Below, piece by piece: positions 1 to 7,075 of a stretch of 10,238 nt of DNA; position 1 is the stretch's first letter; the number at the start of each line of letters is the position of its first letter. The notes under the pieces are model-generated. The model was not told the DNA's origin. It was given only the letters and a program-made list of their open reading frames with translations, and made no database searches. This stretch comes from an uncultured Erysipelotrichaceae bacterium (GTDB lineage Bacteria; Bacillota_I; Bacilli_A; RF39; UBA660), in contig CADBSQ010000033.1 of assembly GCA_902797415.1 (NCBI GenBank), positions 1-10,238 of the forward strand. Direction: 5' to 3'. The translations under genes and the position numbers were made by a program.

Positions 1-390
1 ATTTTTTAAATCATTAATTAAAAAATTATTAAAAAACTCATCGTTCTTAAAATCTACATTAACAGATGATACTTTTGCCTCTGTGTTTGGAAGAACTTTA
101 ACTGCAACTATAAATCTTTTAGGAACTTCAATAATAGCATTAGAGTTTAATGTTGTCTCACCGATTAATTCCCTCTTGCCATTTAAAATACAAAAAATTA
201 TTGAATTGCCTGATATTACTTTACCATTAAATGTTACATTTAAGTAACCAGATTTAGATGAAAATAGTTTAGTTAACAATATAAAACCAACCGTGTTACC
301 ACTATTTTTTATATGTAAACCATTTTTGTTTTTTTTATATGTAATACTTTTACCCTTATACTTAATCCAATTATTATCTAATAAATTCAT
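1..390 (-). CDS. Partial CDS (3' end outside window): beta-rich N-terminal domain, possibly of a glycosyltransferase
   Basis: The frame is open for 130 codons from an ATG at 390-388 to the window edge with no stop. The start has a good Shine-Dalgarno, AGGTG at 400-396, and lies 10 nt after the stop of the ABC ATPase gene, so it is the third gene of the exporter operon. The visible protein has no signal peptide or membrane segment. Residues about 30-115 alternate short hydrophobic strands with Gly/Asn turns (for example SGYLNVTFNG and IIEVPKRFIVAVKV), which reads as a beta-sandwich. I do not recognise the family with confidence. From memory, similar N-terminal beta domains precede GT-B glycosyltransferases in Bacillota surface-polysaccharide loci, and the position after wzm-wzt fits. 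An alternative is a carbohydrate-binding partner for the short ATPase next door, which lacks a C-terminal binding domain. The catalytic part, if any, lies outside the window. Confidence 0.75.
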   Translation of the reverse strand, partial: MNLLDNNWIKYKGKSITYKKNKNGLHIKNSGNTVGFILLTKLFSSKSGYLNVTFNGKVISGNSIIFCILNGKRELIGETTLNSNAIIEVPKRFIVAVKVLPNTEAKVSSVNVDFKNDEFFNNFLINDLKN

Positions 391-400
391 TTAAACACCT

Positions 401-1168
401 CTATTTCCCTTGCATAAATTTTACATATTCGTCACAAATATTTTTGCCACCAATTTTTTGAATTTCGCCATGCTCAAGCCAAACTACTTTATCGCATAAT
501 TTTTTAATTTGTTCTATTGAGTGAGAAACGAAAAGTACCGTAGTTCCTCCACTAATCATAGACCTCATTTTAGCTTCACTTTTTGCTTGAAATGCTATAT
601 CACCCACAGAAAGAATTTCATCAACAATTAATATTTCCGGGTCAACAATAGTTGCAATTGAAAATGCAAGTCTTGCGACCATTCCTGAAGAAAAGTTTTG
701 TACAGGAACATCCAAAAAATCCTTTAACTCTGAAAAATCAACTATTTCTTGAAATTTTGAATCTATAAGTTCTTTAGAATACCCCATAACTGCACCATTT
801 AAGTAGATATTTTCTCTTGCTGTTAACTGTGGATCAAATCCAGCTCCAAGTTCAATCATAGGACAAATATTTCCATACGCCTTTACACTTCCCTTAGTAG
901 GCTTCATTACGCCTGCTACAACTTTTAATAAAGTTGATTTACCTGCACCATTTGAACCTATAAATCCTATTACTTCACCCTTATTAACTTCAAATTCAAC
1001 TTTTTTTAATGCCCAAAATTCATTTTGATTTTTTTGTTTTTTCTTTTTTCTTTTTGATGGATTAAAAAAATCAATAACTCCTTGCTTTAAAGAAAAACCT
1101 CTTTCTATACCTAGATTAAATCTCATAGAAACATTATTAACATCCACCATTATGTCTTTTTTTTCCAT
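401..1168 (-). CDS. ABC transporter ATP-binding protein of a polysaccharide/teichoic-acid exporter (Wzt/TagH type)
   Basis: This is the nucleotide-binding subunit of an ABC-2 exporter, predicted to power export of a lipid-linked surface glycan at the cytoplasmic face. In the 255-aa protein: Walker A GSNGAGKST (71-79), the Wzt/TagH-type Q-loop region IELGAGFDPQLTAREN (105-120), signature FSSGM (159-163), Walker B ILIVDE (179-184) and switch His in FVSHS (H216). It ends about 40 residues after the H-loop, so it has no C-terminal carbohydrate-binding domain as in Wzt of E. coli O9a and no long TagH-like extension. A lysine-rich insert (KRKKKKQK, 39-46) precedes the A-loop region. A GTG at 1177 would add three residues, but the ATG at 1168 sits 4 nt after AGGTGAT (1179-1173), which includes that GTG, so I prefer 1168. 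The permease stop at 1178-1180 lies within this binding site, so the two genes are coupled. Confidence 0.93.
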   Translation of the reverse strand: MEKKDIMVDVNNVSMRFNLGIERGFSLKQGVIDFFNPSKRKKKKQKNQNEFWALKKVEFEVNKGEVIGFIGSNGAGKSTLLKVVAGVMKPTKGSVKAYGNICPMIELGAGFDPQLTARENIYLNGAVMGYSKELIDSKFQEIVDFSELKDFLDVPVQNFSSGMVARLAFSIATIVDPEILIVDEILSVGDIAFQAKSEAKMRSMISGGTTVLFVSHSIEQIKKLCDKVVWLEHGEIQKIGGKNICDEYVKFMQGK

Positions 1169-1172
1169 TTTT

Positions 1173-1179
1173 ATCACCT
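1173..1179 (-). promoter_or_regulatory. Shine-Dalgarno AGGTGAT deciding the ATPase start
   Basis: AGGTGAT on the minus strand matches the anti-SD complement and sits 4 nt before ATG 1168. It includes the GTG at 1177-1175 and overlaps the end of the upstream permease stop codon. This favours the ATG over the GTG as start and implies translational coupling. Confidence 0.65.
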
Positions 1180-1972
1180 ATACATAATATATAAATTTAT
1201 CTTGATTCTTTTTAAATACAAAAACACCTAGAAAACAGAATGCAACACCTAAAGTTCCACAATAAATCCACACATTTAAAGTAGGCGTAACGTCATATAA
1301 TATTACATCTCTTGTAAATTTTAAAAACCAATACATCGGGTTTAATTTCATAAAAGGTTGGAAATTTGTAGGTATTATTGTAACATCATACATTATTGGA
1401 GTAAGATAAGTCCACAAAGATATCAACACTCCATATATATAAAACATATCTCTCATAAATACAGAAACTGTAGCTAAAATAAAACTAATACCGATTGTAA
1501 ATAGTAACAAACAAACAAGAACATACGGAAGAAGCAAATGATGAATATTTATACCAGTACCAGTTAAAAATATTATTGCATATAGCGGAATTAGTGTAAG
1601 CAGAAAATTAATGCCAACAAATAAACATTTTGATAGAGGAAAAATATACTTCGGCATATAAACTTTGTTTATGAGCGAAAAATTTGCAACAACGCTACTC
1701 ATAGACAAGTTTGATGCCTCGCTAAAGTAATTAAAAAGTACAAGTCCACTCATAAGATAAACTAGATAGTTTACTCCAGGTGTTGAAAATTTAAATACAT
1801 TAGTAAATACTAGTGCCATAACTGCCATTGTTAAAATTGGATAAAGAAGGCTCCAGAGTATTCCAAGTATACTTCTTTTGTATTTTACTTTAAAATCTCT
1901 AGCGATTAATTGATAAAGCAAAAAACCATATTTTTTATAAGTGTATTTTAAGTTGTTTAAAATCCTATTCAT
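1178..1972 (-). CDS. ABC-2 type polysaccharide/teichoic-acid export permease (Wzm/TagG type)
   Basis: Membrane subunit partnering the adjacent ATPase in export of an undecaprenyl-linked polymer. The 264-aa protein has the family layout: a cytoplasmic N-terminus with the characteristic RDFKVKYKRSILGILW stretch (25-40), then about six membrane segments near 37-60, 68-85, 112-137, 148-172, 178-200 and 235-254. The conserved NPMYWFLKFTRDVI motif (211-224) lies before the last one. Length is normal for the family (about 260-270). Two in-frame ATGs exist, at 1987 and 1972. A strong promoter at 2024-1996 puts the transcription start near 1989, and AAAGGGA (1984-1978) lies 5 nt before ATG 1972. ATG 1987 would be almost leaderless with no binding site, so 1972 is chosen. 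Which glycan is exported cannot be read from the sequence. Confidence 0.92.
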   Translation of the reverse strand: MNRILNNLKYTYKKYGFLLYQLIARDFKVKYKRSILGILWSLLYPILTMAVMALVFTNVFKFSTPGVNYLVYLMSGLVLFNYFSEASNLSMSSVVANFSLINKVYMPKYIFPLSKCLFVGINFLLTLIPLYAIIFLTGTGINIHHLLLPYVLVCLLLFTIGISFILATVSVFMRDMFYIYGVLISLWTYLTPIMYDVTIIPTNFQPFMKLNPMYWFLKFTRDVILYDVTPTLNVWIYCGTLGVAFCFLGVFVFKKNQDKFIYYV

Positions 1973-1995
1973 AAAAGTCCCTTTCATATATCTAC

Positions 1996-2024
1996 ATTAT
2001 ACAAAATTCTTTAAATATTAACAA
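1996..2024 (-). promoter_or_regulatory. Sigma-A promoter of the wzm-wzt exporter operon
   Basis: On the minus strand, -35 TTGTTA (2024-2019), a 17-bp spacer, and a perfect -10 TATAAT (2001-1996). It lies in the 63-nt gap between galE and the permease. Expected transcription start is about 1989. No terminator is visible after galE, so read-through from upstream may add to this promoter. Confidence 0.75.
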
Positions 2025-2035
2025 GTATATTAAAT

Positions 2036-3037
2036 TTAGTCATTTTTAACTATAAAATTGTGGGCATCTTTGCACATTTCCTCTATAGTATATTTCGTTT
2101 TCCAACCTAATTCTTTTTCTGCTTTTTTAGCACTTGCATAACAAGAAGCAATATCTCCTGTACGTCTAGGAGCAATTTTATAGTTTATTTTAACCTTATT
2201 AACTTTTTCATACGTTTTTACAAGTTCAAGTACACTGGTTCCTTTTCCAGTTCCAAGATTATATATATTAAATTCTTGCTTATTATGTAGCTTTTCAATA
2301 GCACAAACATGTGCATCTGCCAAATCCATTATATGAATATAATCTCTTACTCCCGTACCATCAATTGTATCATAATCATTACCAAATATCTGAAGCAGTG
2401 GTAATTTACCAGTTGCGACCATAGAAATATAAGGCATTAGATTTGCTGGCACACCATTTGGCATTTCACCAATAATCCCACTTGGATGAGCACCCACTGG
2501 ATTAAAGTATCTAAATAAACATATATTCCAAGTATTATCGGATTTGTATAAATCATCTAGTATTTTTTCTACGAACAATTTACTCGTCCCATAAGGGTTA
2601 GTTGTACCACCTACTTTATCAGTCTCTATAATTGGTACTTTACTAGGCATTCCATAAACCGTTGCACTTGAACTAAATATTAAAGATTTTATATTATATT
2701 TTTTCATAACTTTTATTAGATTTAGAACGCTGCTAACATTATTTATATAGTACTCAATAGGTTTGCTAACACTATCTCCGACAGACTTGTATGCAGCAAA
2801 ATCAATAACAAAGTCTATTTTGTTTTCGCTAAATATTTTGTCAAGTAAATCTTCATTTAACATATTACCTTGATAAAATTTTATTTTTTTACCAGTAATT
2901 TTTTCTAGCTTATCTAAGACATTTCCTTTACTATTACTAAAATTATCCAATCCGATTACCTCATAACCATTTTCAAGTAAACTAACTATAGTATGACTTC
3001 CTATATATCCAGTAGCCCCAGTTATTAATACATTCAT
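2036..3037 (-). CDS. galE: UDP-glucose 4-epimerase, predicted to accept UDP-GlcNAc as well
   Basis: Cytosolic NAD-dependent short-chain dehydrogenase/reductase that interconverts UDP-glucose and UDP-galactose. The 333-aa protein aligns with E. coli GalE (338 aa) almost without gaps: Rossmann motif GATGYIG (7-13), S124 in SSSATVYG, catalytic Y149 and K153 in YGTSK, RYFNPVGAH (176-184), and RDYIHIMDLADAH (231-243). Position 299, which limits the sugar pocket, is Cys (GDIASCYA), as in human GALE and unlike Tyr in E. coli. This predicts activity on UDP-GlcNAc/UDP-GalNAc too. The start ATG 3037 has AAAGGATG 7 nt upstream, immediately after the gtrA stop, so the gene is in the GT2-gtrA transcript. 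It likely supplies Gal or GalNAc for the polymer exported by the next two gene products. Confidence 0.95.
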   Translation of the reverse strand: MNVLITGATGYIGSHTIVSLLENGYEVIGLDNFSNSKGNVLDKLEKITGKKIKFYQGNMLNEDLLDKIFSENKIDFVIDFAAYKSVGDSVSKPIEYYINNVSSVLNLIKVMKKYNIKSLIFSSSATVYGMPSKVPIIETDKVGGTTNPYGTSKLFVEKILDDLYKSDNTWNICLFRYFNPVGAHPSGIIGEMPNGVPANLMPYISMVATGKLPLLQIFGNDYDTIDGTGVRDYIHIMDLADAHVCAIEKLHNKQEFNIYNLGTGKGTSVLELVKTYEKVNKVKINYKIAPRRTGDIASCYASAKKAEKELGWKTKYTIEEMCKDAHNFIVKND

Positions 3038-3050
3038 ATTAACACATCCT

Positions 3051-3435
3051 TTATTCTAAAAATATTTTTCTAGTTACAATATTAAATACCATTACTATAC
3101 CTGTTGCAACAATTTTTATAAATTTATAATTAAATTTTAATAAATCAGTTCCTGCAAACATTATTAGTTCAGTTAAAAATAAACCAACAATGCTAAGAAC
3201 TATAAAAACAATAAAGTTTTTTTAGCATCTTTTCCATCATCTACATTAAAAATAAATATTACACTTGCAAAATAGTTGAAAACTACAGAAACTGTAAATT
3301 CAATTGCAGCAGATAATAAAACACTAACTCCAAATAATTCATTACATAATATAAGTACTCCGTAATCTATTAAAAATGCAATTCCACCTACAATACCAAA
3401 CCTAAATATTTGTGTTTTTAAAGCTTTTTATTCAT
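3051..3435 (-). pseudogene. GtrA-family polyprenyl-phosphate-sugar flippase, disrupted by two frameshifts
   Basis: GtrA proteins are small four-helix membrane proteins thought to flip polyprenyl-phosphate-linked sugars made by a partner GT2. Here the coding potential is split. The ATG at 3435-3433 has AGAGG just upstream and overlaps the GT stop by 8 nt, but its frame ends after MNKKL (TAA 3420-3418). The main body lies in a second frame (3427-3203, with RFGIVGGIAFLIDYGVL and FNYFASVIFIF) and ends at TAG 3202-3200. The last part lies in a third frame (VLSIVGLFLTELIM to TRKIFLE, stop TAA 3053-3051). Adding one base near 3429-3420 (A5 run or TTT) and one in the A7 run (3223-3217) gives a 128-residue protein, the normal GtrA length. 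The losses are in homopolymers, so a sequencing or assembly error is as likely as true decay. The second one could also be bridged by slippage. Confidence 0.85.
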
Positions 3436-4360
3436 TATTCCTCTTAGTATTTATAAGAACTAATTCAAACAATTGTCTATGCTTTTTAACAATTACTTCC
3501 AGTATTATACCACAAATAAATAATAATATAGAAATTATAAGCATAACTAATGAAAAAATTAATGTAGGAAATCTTGGTACCATTTTGGTTTCAAAATACT
3601 CAAAAAATACAGGTATGCCAAAAAATAACGAAATAATTAAAAATAATACACTAATTAGACTAAAAAAAATGGTTGGTTTATATTCTTTAAACAGCCTTGC
3701 TATGGTTTTTAATACTTTTATACCATCACTAAATGTATTAAGTTTAGATTCACTACCTGCCGGTCTATCTTTATATTCAATAGGGATTTCCTTAAGTAGG
3801 AAGTTCTTATCTAACGCGTGGATAGTCATTTCAGTTTCTATCTCAAAACCTTTAGACAAAATTGGAAAGGTTTTGACAAAATCATAGCTAAAGGCCCTAT
3901 ACCCAGTCATTATATCTTTGATATTACTTTTAAAAAGTGTATTAATTAATCCCCTAACAAGTTTATTTCCAAAATTGTGAAAGGGACGCTTATTTTCAGT
4001 AAAATAAGTGGATGATAGTCGATCTCCAATAACCATATCAGCTTTACCATTCAATACTAAATCACACATTTCTTTAGCATTCTTACTTGAATATGTATCG
4101 TCGCCATCAATCATCAAATAACAATCAGCATCTATTTCTTTAAACATTTTTCTAATAACATTGCCCTTACCTTGTTTATACTCATACCTGACAATAGCGC
4201 CTGCATTTTTTGCAATTTCATCAGTTCCATCGGTTGAGTTATTATCGTATACATAAATATCCGCTTTAGGTAGAGCTTTTTTATAATCATCAACTACTTT
4301 TTTAATTGTTTTTGATTCATTATAGCACGGAATTAAAACCGCTATTTTCTTGTTTTTCAT
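3428..4360 (-). CDS. Family 2 glycosyltransferase, polyprenyl-phosphate sugar synthase type (DPM1/GtrB-like) with two C-terminal membrane helices
   Basis: Predicted to move a sugar from a nucleotide sugar to undecaprenyl phosphate on the cytoplasmic face. In the 310-aa protein: GT-A start AVLIPCYNES (7-16), DNNSTDGT (39-46), the DxD region DGDDTY (85-90), GYRAFS (153-158), EIETE (173-177), and YKDRPAGSESKLNTFSDG (196-213), which resembles the membrane-facing SKL motif of dolichyl/undecaprenyl-phosphate synthases. Two hydrophobic segments follow (about 230-254 and 266-291), as in GtrB. The sugar is not predictable, though glucose is common in this family. ATG 4360 is preferred over ATG 4372: GGTGAT (4370-4365) lies 4 nt before it, and the -10 box at 4382-4377 puts the transcript start at about 4370. 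First gene of the GT2-gtrA-galE unit. With gtrA broken, its product may lack a flippase at this locus. Confidence 0.92.
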   Translation of the reverse strand: MKNKKIAVLIPCYNESKTIKKVVDDYKKALPKADIYVYDNNSTDGTDEIAKNAGAIVRYEYKQGKGNVIRKMFKEIDADCYLMIDGDDTYSSKNAKEMCDLVLNGKADMVIGDRLSSTYFTENKRPFHNFGNKLVRGLINTLFKSNIKDIMTGYRAFSYDFVKTFPILSKGFEIETEMTIHALDKNFLLKEIPIEYKDRPAGSESKLNTFSDGIKVLKTIARLFKEYKPTIFFSLISVLFLIISLFFGIPVFFEYFETKMVPRFPTLIFSLVMLIISILLFICGIILEVIVKKHRQLFELVLINTKRNNE

Positions 4361-4364
4361 ATAA

Positions 4365-4382
4365 ATCACCATATCTATTGTA
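4365..4382 (-). promoter_or_regulatory. Extended -10 promoter and Shine-Dalgarno of the GT2-gtrA-galE unit
   Basis: On the minus strand, TGGTACAAT forms an extended -10 (TACAAT at 4382-4377 with TG one base upstream). No good -35 is visible at 16-18 bp. GGTGAT follows at 4370-4365, giving an extremely short leader before ATG 4360. Confidence 0.55.
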
Positions 4383-4432
4383 CCATTTTAGTCGAATAAA
4401 TGAAAGAATAATGATTATTTTTTTAAAATGTA

Positions 4433-4473
4433 TTAACAATTTTTAAGTTAAATGCTATAATTCTTGTGGTGAT
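4433..4473 (+). promoter_or_regulatory. Sigma-A promoter and Shine-Dalgarno of the plus-strand membrane glycosyltransferase
   Basis: -35 TTAACA (4433-4438), 17-bp spacer, and -10 TATAAT (4456-4461) preceded by TG (4453-4454), so an extended -10. Expected start is near 4468. GGTGAT at 4468-4473 is 5 nt before ATG 4479, leaving almost no untranslated leader. It is divergent from the GT2 promoter within a gap of about 118 nt. Confidence 0.75.
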
Positions 4474-4478
4474 ATAAT

Positions 4479-6239
4479 ATGCTAGATAAAAAAAGTTTGA
4501 AATCTATTATTCTCAGTTTCTTTGGAACAATTGCTTTAACAATTATTTATAAGAACTCTGTTTTTGCAAAAATACCTAGCATCATATTTTCTTTTATAGC
4601 ATTTTTATGTTTACTACTTTCATATAGAAGTAAAAATAAATTTTTGTTTGAAAAAAAAGAATTAATCTTATCATTTGTGCTGTCTTGTTTTTACAGTTTA
4701 GTTTTTACTTTAGGTGATGAACTAGATGTTTTAAACAATATAGTGTGGACATACAAGACTTTGTTTAGAATAGTGTTAGGATATTTTTCATTTTATGGGC
4801 CAATACTGGTTTTATTTGGTTTAATAAAAAGAAGAAAAAATAGTATTAGTAATATTGTAATAGATAAAAAGCTTTTTTTGAAATCTTATTTAATTATCCT
4901 TGGATTTGGATTTCTTACATTTTTAGCGCTATATCCTGGAGTCTATGGTTATGACGCAGGGTTTCAAATTTTAGAAACAACTAGTAATAAGGTAAGGTTA
5001 TCAACGCACTTTTCGCTCCTTCATAGTGAATTTTTAGGCGTATTTGTTAATATTGGTTTAAACATTTTTAAAAGCGCAGAGATAGGGCTTGCACTGTACT
5101 CGTTAATACAATTATCAATTTTAACATATGCAGCCACAAGAGTTACTATATTTGCTCTGAAGGAATCTAACAGTAAGGTGGTTTATATATTAAGTTTAAT
5201 CTTTTACTCTGTTTTTCCGCTTTATACAATTATGACTATATCAACCTGTCAAGATTCGCTTTTTGCAGGGATCTTTGCGTTATTGATTATTAATTTAATT
5301 GAACAAAATGAAACACCATCTAGTAAGAAGAAGGTATTTAAAATTTTTTTCTTATCATTTTTATTTTGCATTATAAGAAATAATGGTTTTTATGCAGTAG
5401 TGTTTTTATTATTTTTCCAAATCTTTAATAAGAATTATAGAGTATTAAAAATTTTGCCTATAATACTCTGTGTTATTTGTTATAAAGTTTATACAGGACC
5501 ATTTTATGATTTAATAAATATTTACAAGGAGTCACCTGTTAGAGAAATAATGAGCGTTCCATCACAGCAGCTAGCTAGGGTTTATAATTATAATCCCTTT
5601 ATAATAAACCAAAGTGATTTTAATACCTATAAAAAATACTATACAAACTTAAATGATTTTATACAGTATACCGATAGACAATCCATATCTGATCCCATCA
5701 AAAACTTATTAAATGATGAAATGGTAAGGAAGGATATATCAGGGTATATCAATTTTTGGGCAAGAATGGGAATTAAGGATCCAAAAAATTATTTTGAAGC
5801 ATTCCTACTTAATAGTTTAGGCACTTGGTACCCAAACAAAGAATTCAATGACGAAAGAATGTATCATCCATATATTGAATTTAAAATGCTTGATGCAAAA
5901 AAATGGAATAAGGACTATGTAGTAATAAAAAGGAAAAGTAAATTTAAACTATATAATACTGGACTAAGCTTACTCGTTGATTATGTTGGGTGGAAATATA
6001 TTCCTTTTGTGTCTTTTGTATTTGAAGCTGGAACATATTTCTTAGTTTACATATATACCCTTGGTTTTGTAATAATAAAAAAGAAAAGGAAATACTTAAT
6101 TCCTCTTCTATTTGTAGGTGCTCTTTATTTAACAATAATATTAGCACCAGTATCTCTATTTAGATATTCTTTTCCAATAGTAATGTTATTGCCATTATTT
6201 GTATCAATTCTATTATCAAATAATAAAAAAATTAATTAA
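4479..6239 (+). CDS. Polytopic membrane protein, DUF6020-like, probable GT-C glycosyltransferase
   Basis: A 586-aa integral membrane protein with a dozen or so hydrophobic segments spread along its length. Conserved-looking points are YPGVYGYDAGFQ (152-163) in the loop after a membrane segment, THFSLLHSEFLG (176-187), TCQDSLFAG (256-264), IRNNGFY (299-305), SVPSQQLARVYN (359-370), a mostly soluble part of about 340-500, and FRYSFP (561-566) in the final segments. From memory, these match the pattern of DUF6020 membrane proteins in Bacillota. An acidic residue in the first large outer loop (D159) is what GT-C enzymes use for lipid-phosphate-sugar donors. I infer it transfers a sugar from a polyprenyl-phosphate donor to a surface glycan outside the membrane. 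GGTGAT before the ATG supports the start. It is the only plus-strand gene here and overlaps the UbiA gene end by 4 nt. Confidence 0.82.
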   Translation: MLDKKSLKSIILSFFGTIALTIIYKNSVFAKIPSIIFSFIAFLCLLLSYRSKNKFLFEKKELILSFVLSCFYSLVFTLGDELDVLNNIVWTYKTLFRIVLGYFSFYGPILVLFGLIKRRKNSISNIVIDKKLFLKSYLIILGFGFLTFLALYPGVYGYDAGFQILETTSNKVRLSTHFSLLHSEFLGVFVNIGLNIFKSAEIGLALYSLIQLSILTYAATRVTIFALKESNSKVVYILSLIFYSVFPLYTIMTISTCQDSLFAGIFALLIINLIEQNETPSSKKKVFKIFFLSFLFCIIRNNGFYAVVFLLFFQIFNKNYRVLKILPIILCVICYKVYTGPFYDLINIYKESPVREIMSVPSQQLARVYNYNPFIINQSDFNTYKKYYTNLNDFIQYTDRQSISDPIKNLLNDEMVRKDISGYINFWARMGIKDPKNYFEAFLLNSLGTWYPNKEFNDERMYHPYIEFKMLDAKKWNKDYVVIKRKSKFKLYNTGLSLLVDYVGWKYIPFVSFVFEAGTYFLVYIYTLGFVIIKKKRKYLIPLLFVGALYLTIILAPVSLFRYSFPIVMLLPLFVSILLSNNKKIN

Positions 6240-7075
6240 TAAAAATATAGTGAATAAATCATATATAATATGTACAAAACAGTTGATATAATTAAGGTTT
6301 TATTACCAAAAAACACAGTCACTGGATCACCATTGTTTTTCTTATCAGAAGTAAGCATGTATTGCATTATAATAAAAATAATCATCGGTATAGAAAAATA
6401 CAATAAATCATTGTTTTGATTCATAACCCACAATGAATAAAACATAATTGTAAGAGAAATGCAAACCATTGAGAATTTATCTAAAAATTCTTCTGTGTAA
6501 TACTCTAACACTTTTCGTGATTTTTTATTATTTAATTCTTTTTTTCTTTTACCAATACCCAAAAATAAAGATGCATTTAAAGTTGTTAACAGCAGCCATT
6601 CTGAAACTGGTACTTTTACAATGACAGAACCATAAAAGAGTCTTATTATAAAACCACTAGATAGTAAGAAGATATCCACTATAGGAAAGTTTTTTAGACC
6701 TTTACTATATAAAATATTTAAAAAATAGTATAAACCTAGTAAAAAACTTGATTTTATCATATTATTAGTTGTAAAAATATTTAATGAGAAAGCAGCTATA
6801 ATAAGAATGATGGCTAAGTATAACGCCCTTTTAACACTAATCGCTCCAGAAGCTATTGGCCTTTCTTTCTTTTTCGAATGTTTTTTATCATTTTCTATAT
6901 CACATATATCATTAAAAATATAAACAGATGATGCAATAAAACTAAATGAGAAAAAACCTATAACAATAATTAATAACTTCTCTTGATTTATCCCTAGATT
7001 AAAGAACAGAGAAATAAAGATTAGTAAGTTTTTTATCCAATGCTTAGGTCTAATTAGCTTAATATAGTTTTTCAT
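6236..7075 (-). CDS. UbiA-family prenyltransferase, decaprenyl-phosphate phosphoribosyltransferase (DPPR synthase)-like
   Basis: Integral membrane enzyme predicted to join polyprenyl phosphate with PRPP to give polyprenyl-phosphoryl-5-phosphoribose, the first step to lipid-linked ribo- or arabinofuranose. The 279-aa length is close to mycobacterial UbiA Rv3806c (about 300). Features: RPKHWIKNLLIF (9-20); the Asp motif NDICDIENDKKH (55-66, D56/D59/D63), followed by KKKERPIASG; the second conserved region YSKGLKNFPIVDIF (123-136) with D134; and GIGKRKKEL (173-181). These are the hallmarks of the DPPR branch rather than the quinone or heme branches. About nine hydrophobic segments. ATG 7075 overlaps the upstream stop in ATGA, with GGAG 9 nt before, so it is translationally coupled to the GT-C-like gene. 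No DprE1/DprE2 epimerase genes or phosphatase gene is in the window, so the final sugar could be ribose itself. Confidence 0.88.
   Translation of the reverse strand: MKNYIKLIRPKHWIKNLLIFISLFFNLGINQEKLLIIVIGFFSFSFIASSVYIFNDICDIENDKKHSKKKERPIASGAISVKRALYLAIILIIAAFSLNIFTTNNMIKSSFLLGLYYFLNILYSKGLKNFPIVDIFLLSSGFIIRLFYGSVIVKVPVSEWLLLTTLNASLFLGIGKRKKELNNKKSRKVLEYYTEEFLDKFSMVCISLTIMFYSLWVMNQNNDLLYFSIPMIIFIIMQYMLTSDKKNNGDPVTVFFGNKTLIISTVLYILYMIYSLYFY

Noticed and set aside
3217..3225. Canonical A_AAA_AAC programmed -1 frameshift site in gtrA
   Set aside because: The heptamer is present, but in the reading frame used the codons are AAA-AAA after GCT, so the in-phase heptamer is T_AAA_AAA and tandem slippage would be poor. 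No clear downstream stimulator was found, and the first frameshift near 3425 is not explained.
3585..3887. 100-codon plus-strand open frame opposite the GT2 gene
   Set aside because: It lies fully inside a well-supported gene on the other strand, and its translation has no family features; it is a shadow frame.
4406..4427. AATAATGATTATT followed by T-run as a terminator
   Set aside because: The stem is 5-6 A-T pairs with a 1-3 nt loop and lies in a divergent promoter region where no transcript needs to end.
5944..6147. 67-codon minus-strand open frame inside the DUF6020-like gene
   Set aside because: Antisense to the conserved C-terminal membrane segments of the plus-strand gene, with no convincing ribosome-binding site or recognisable protein.
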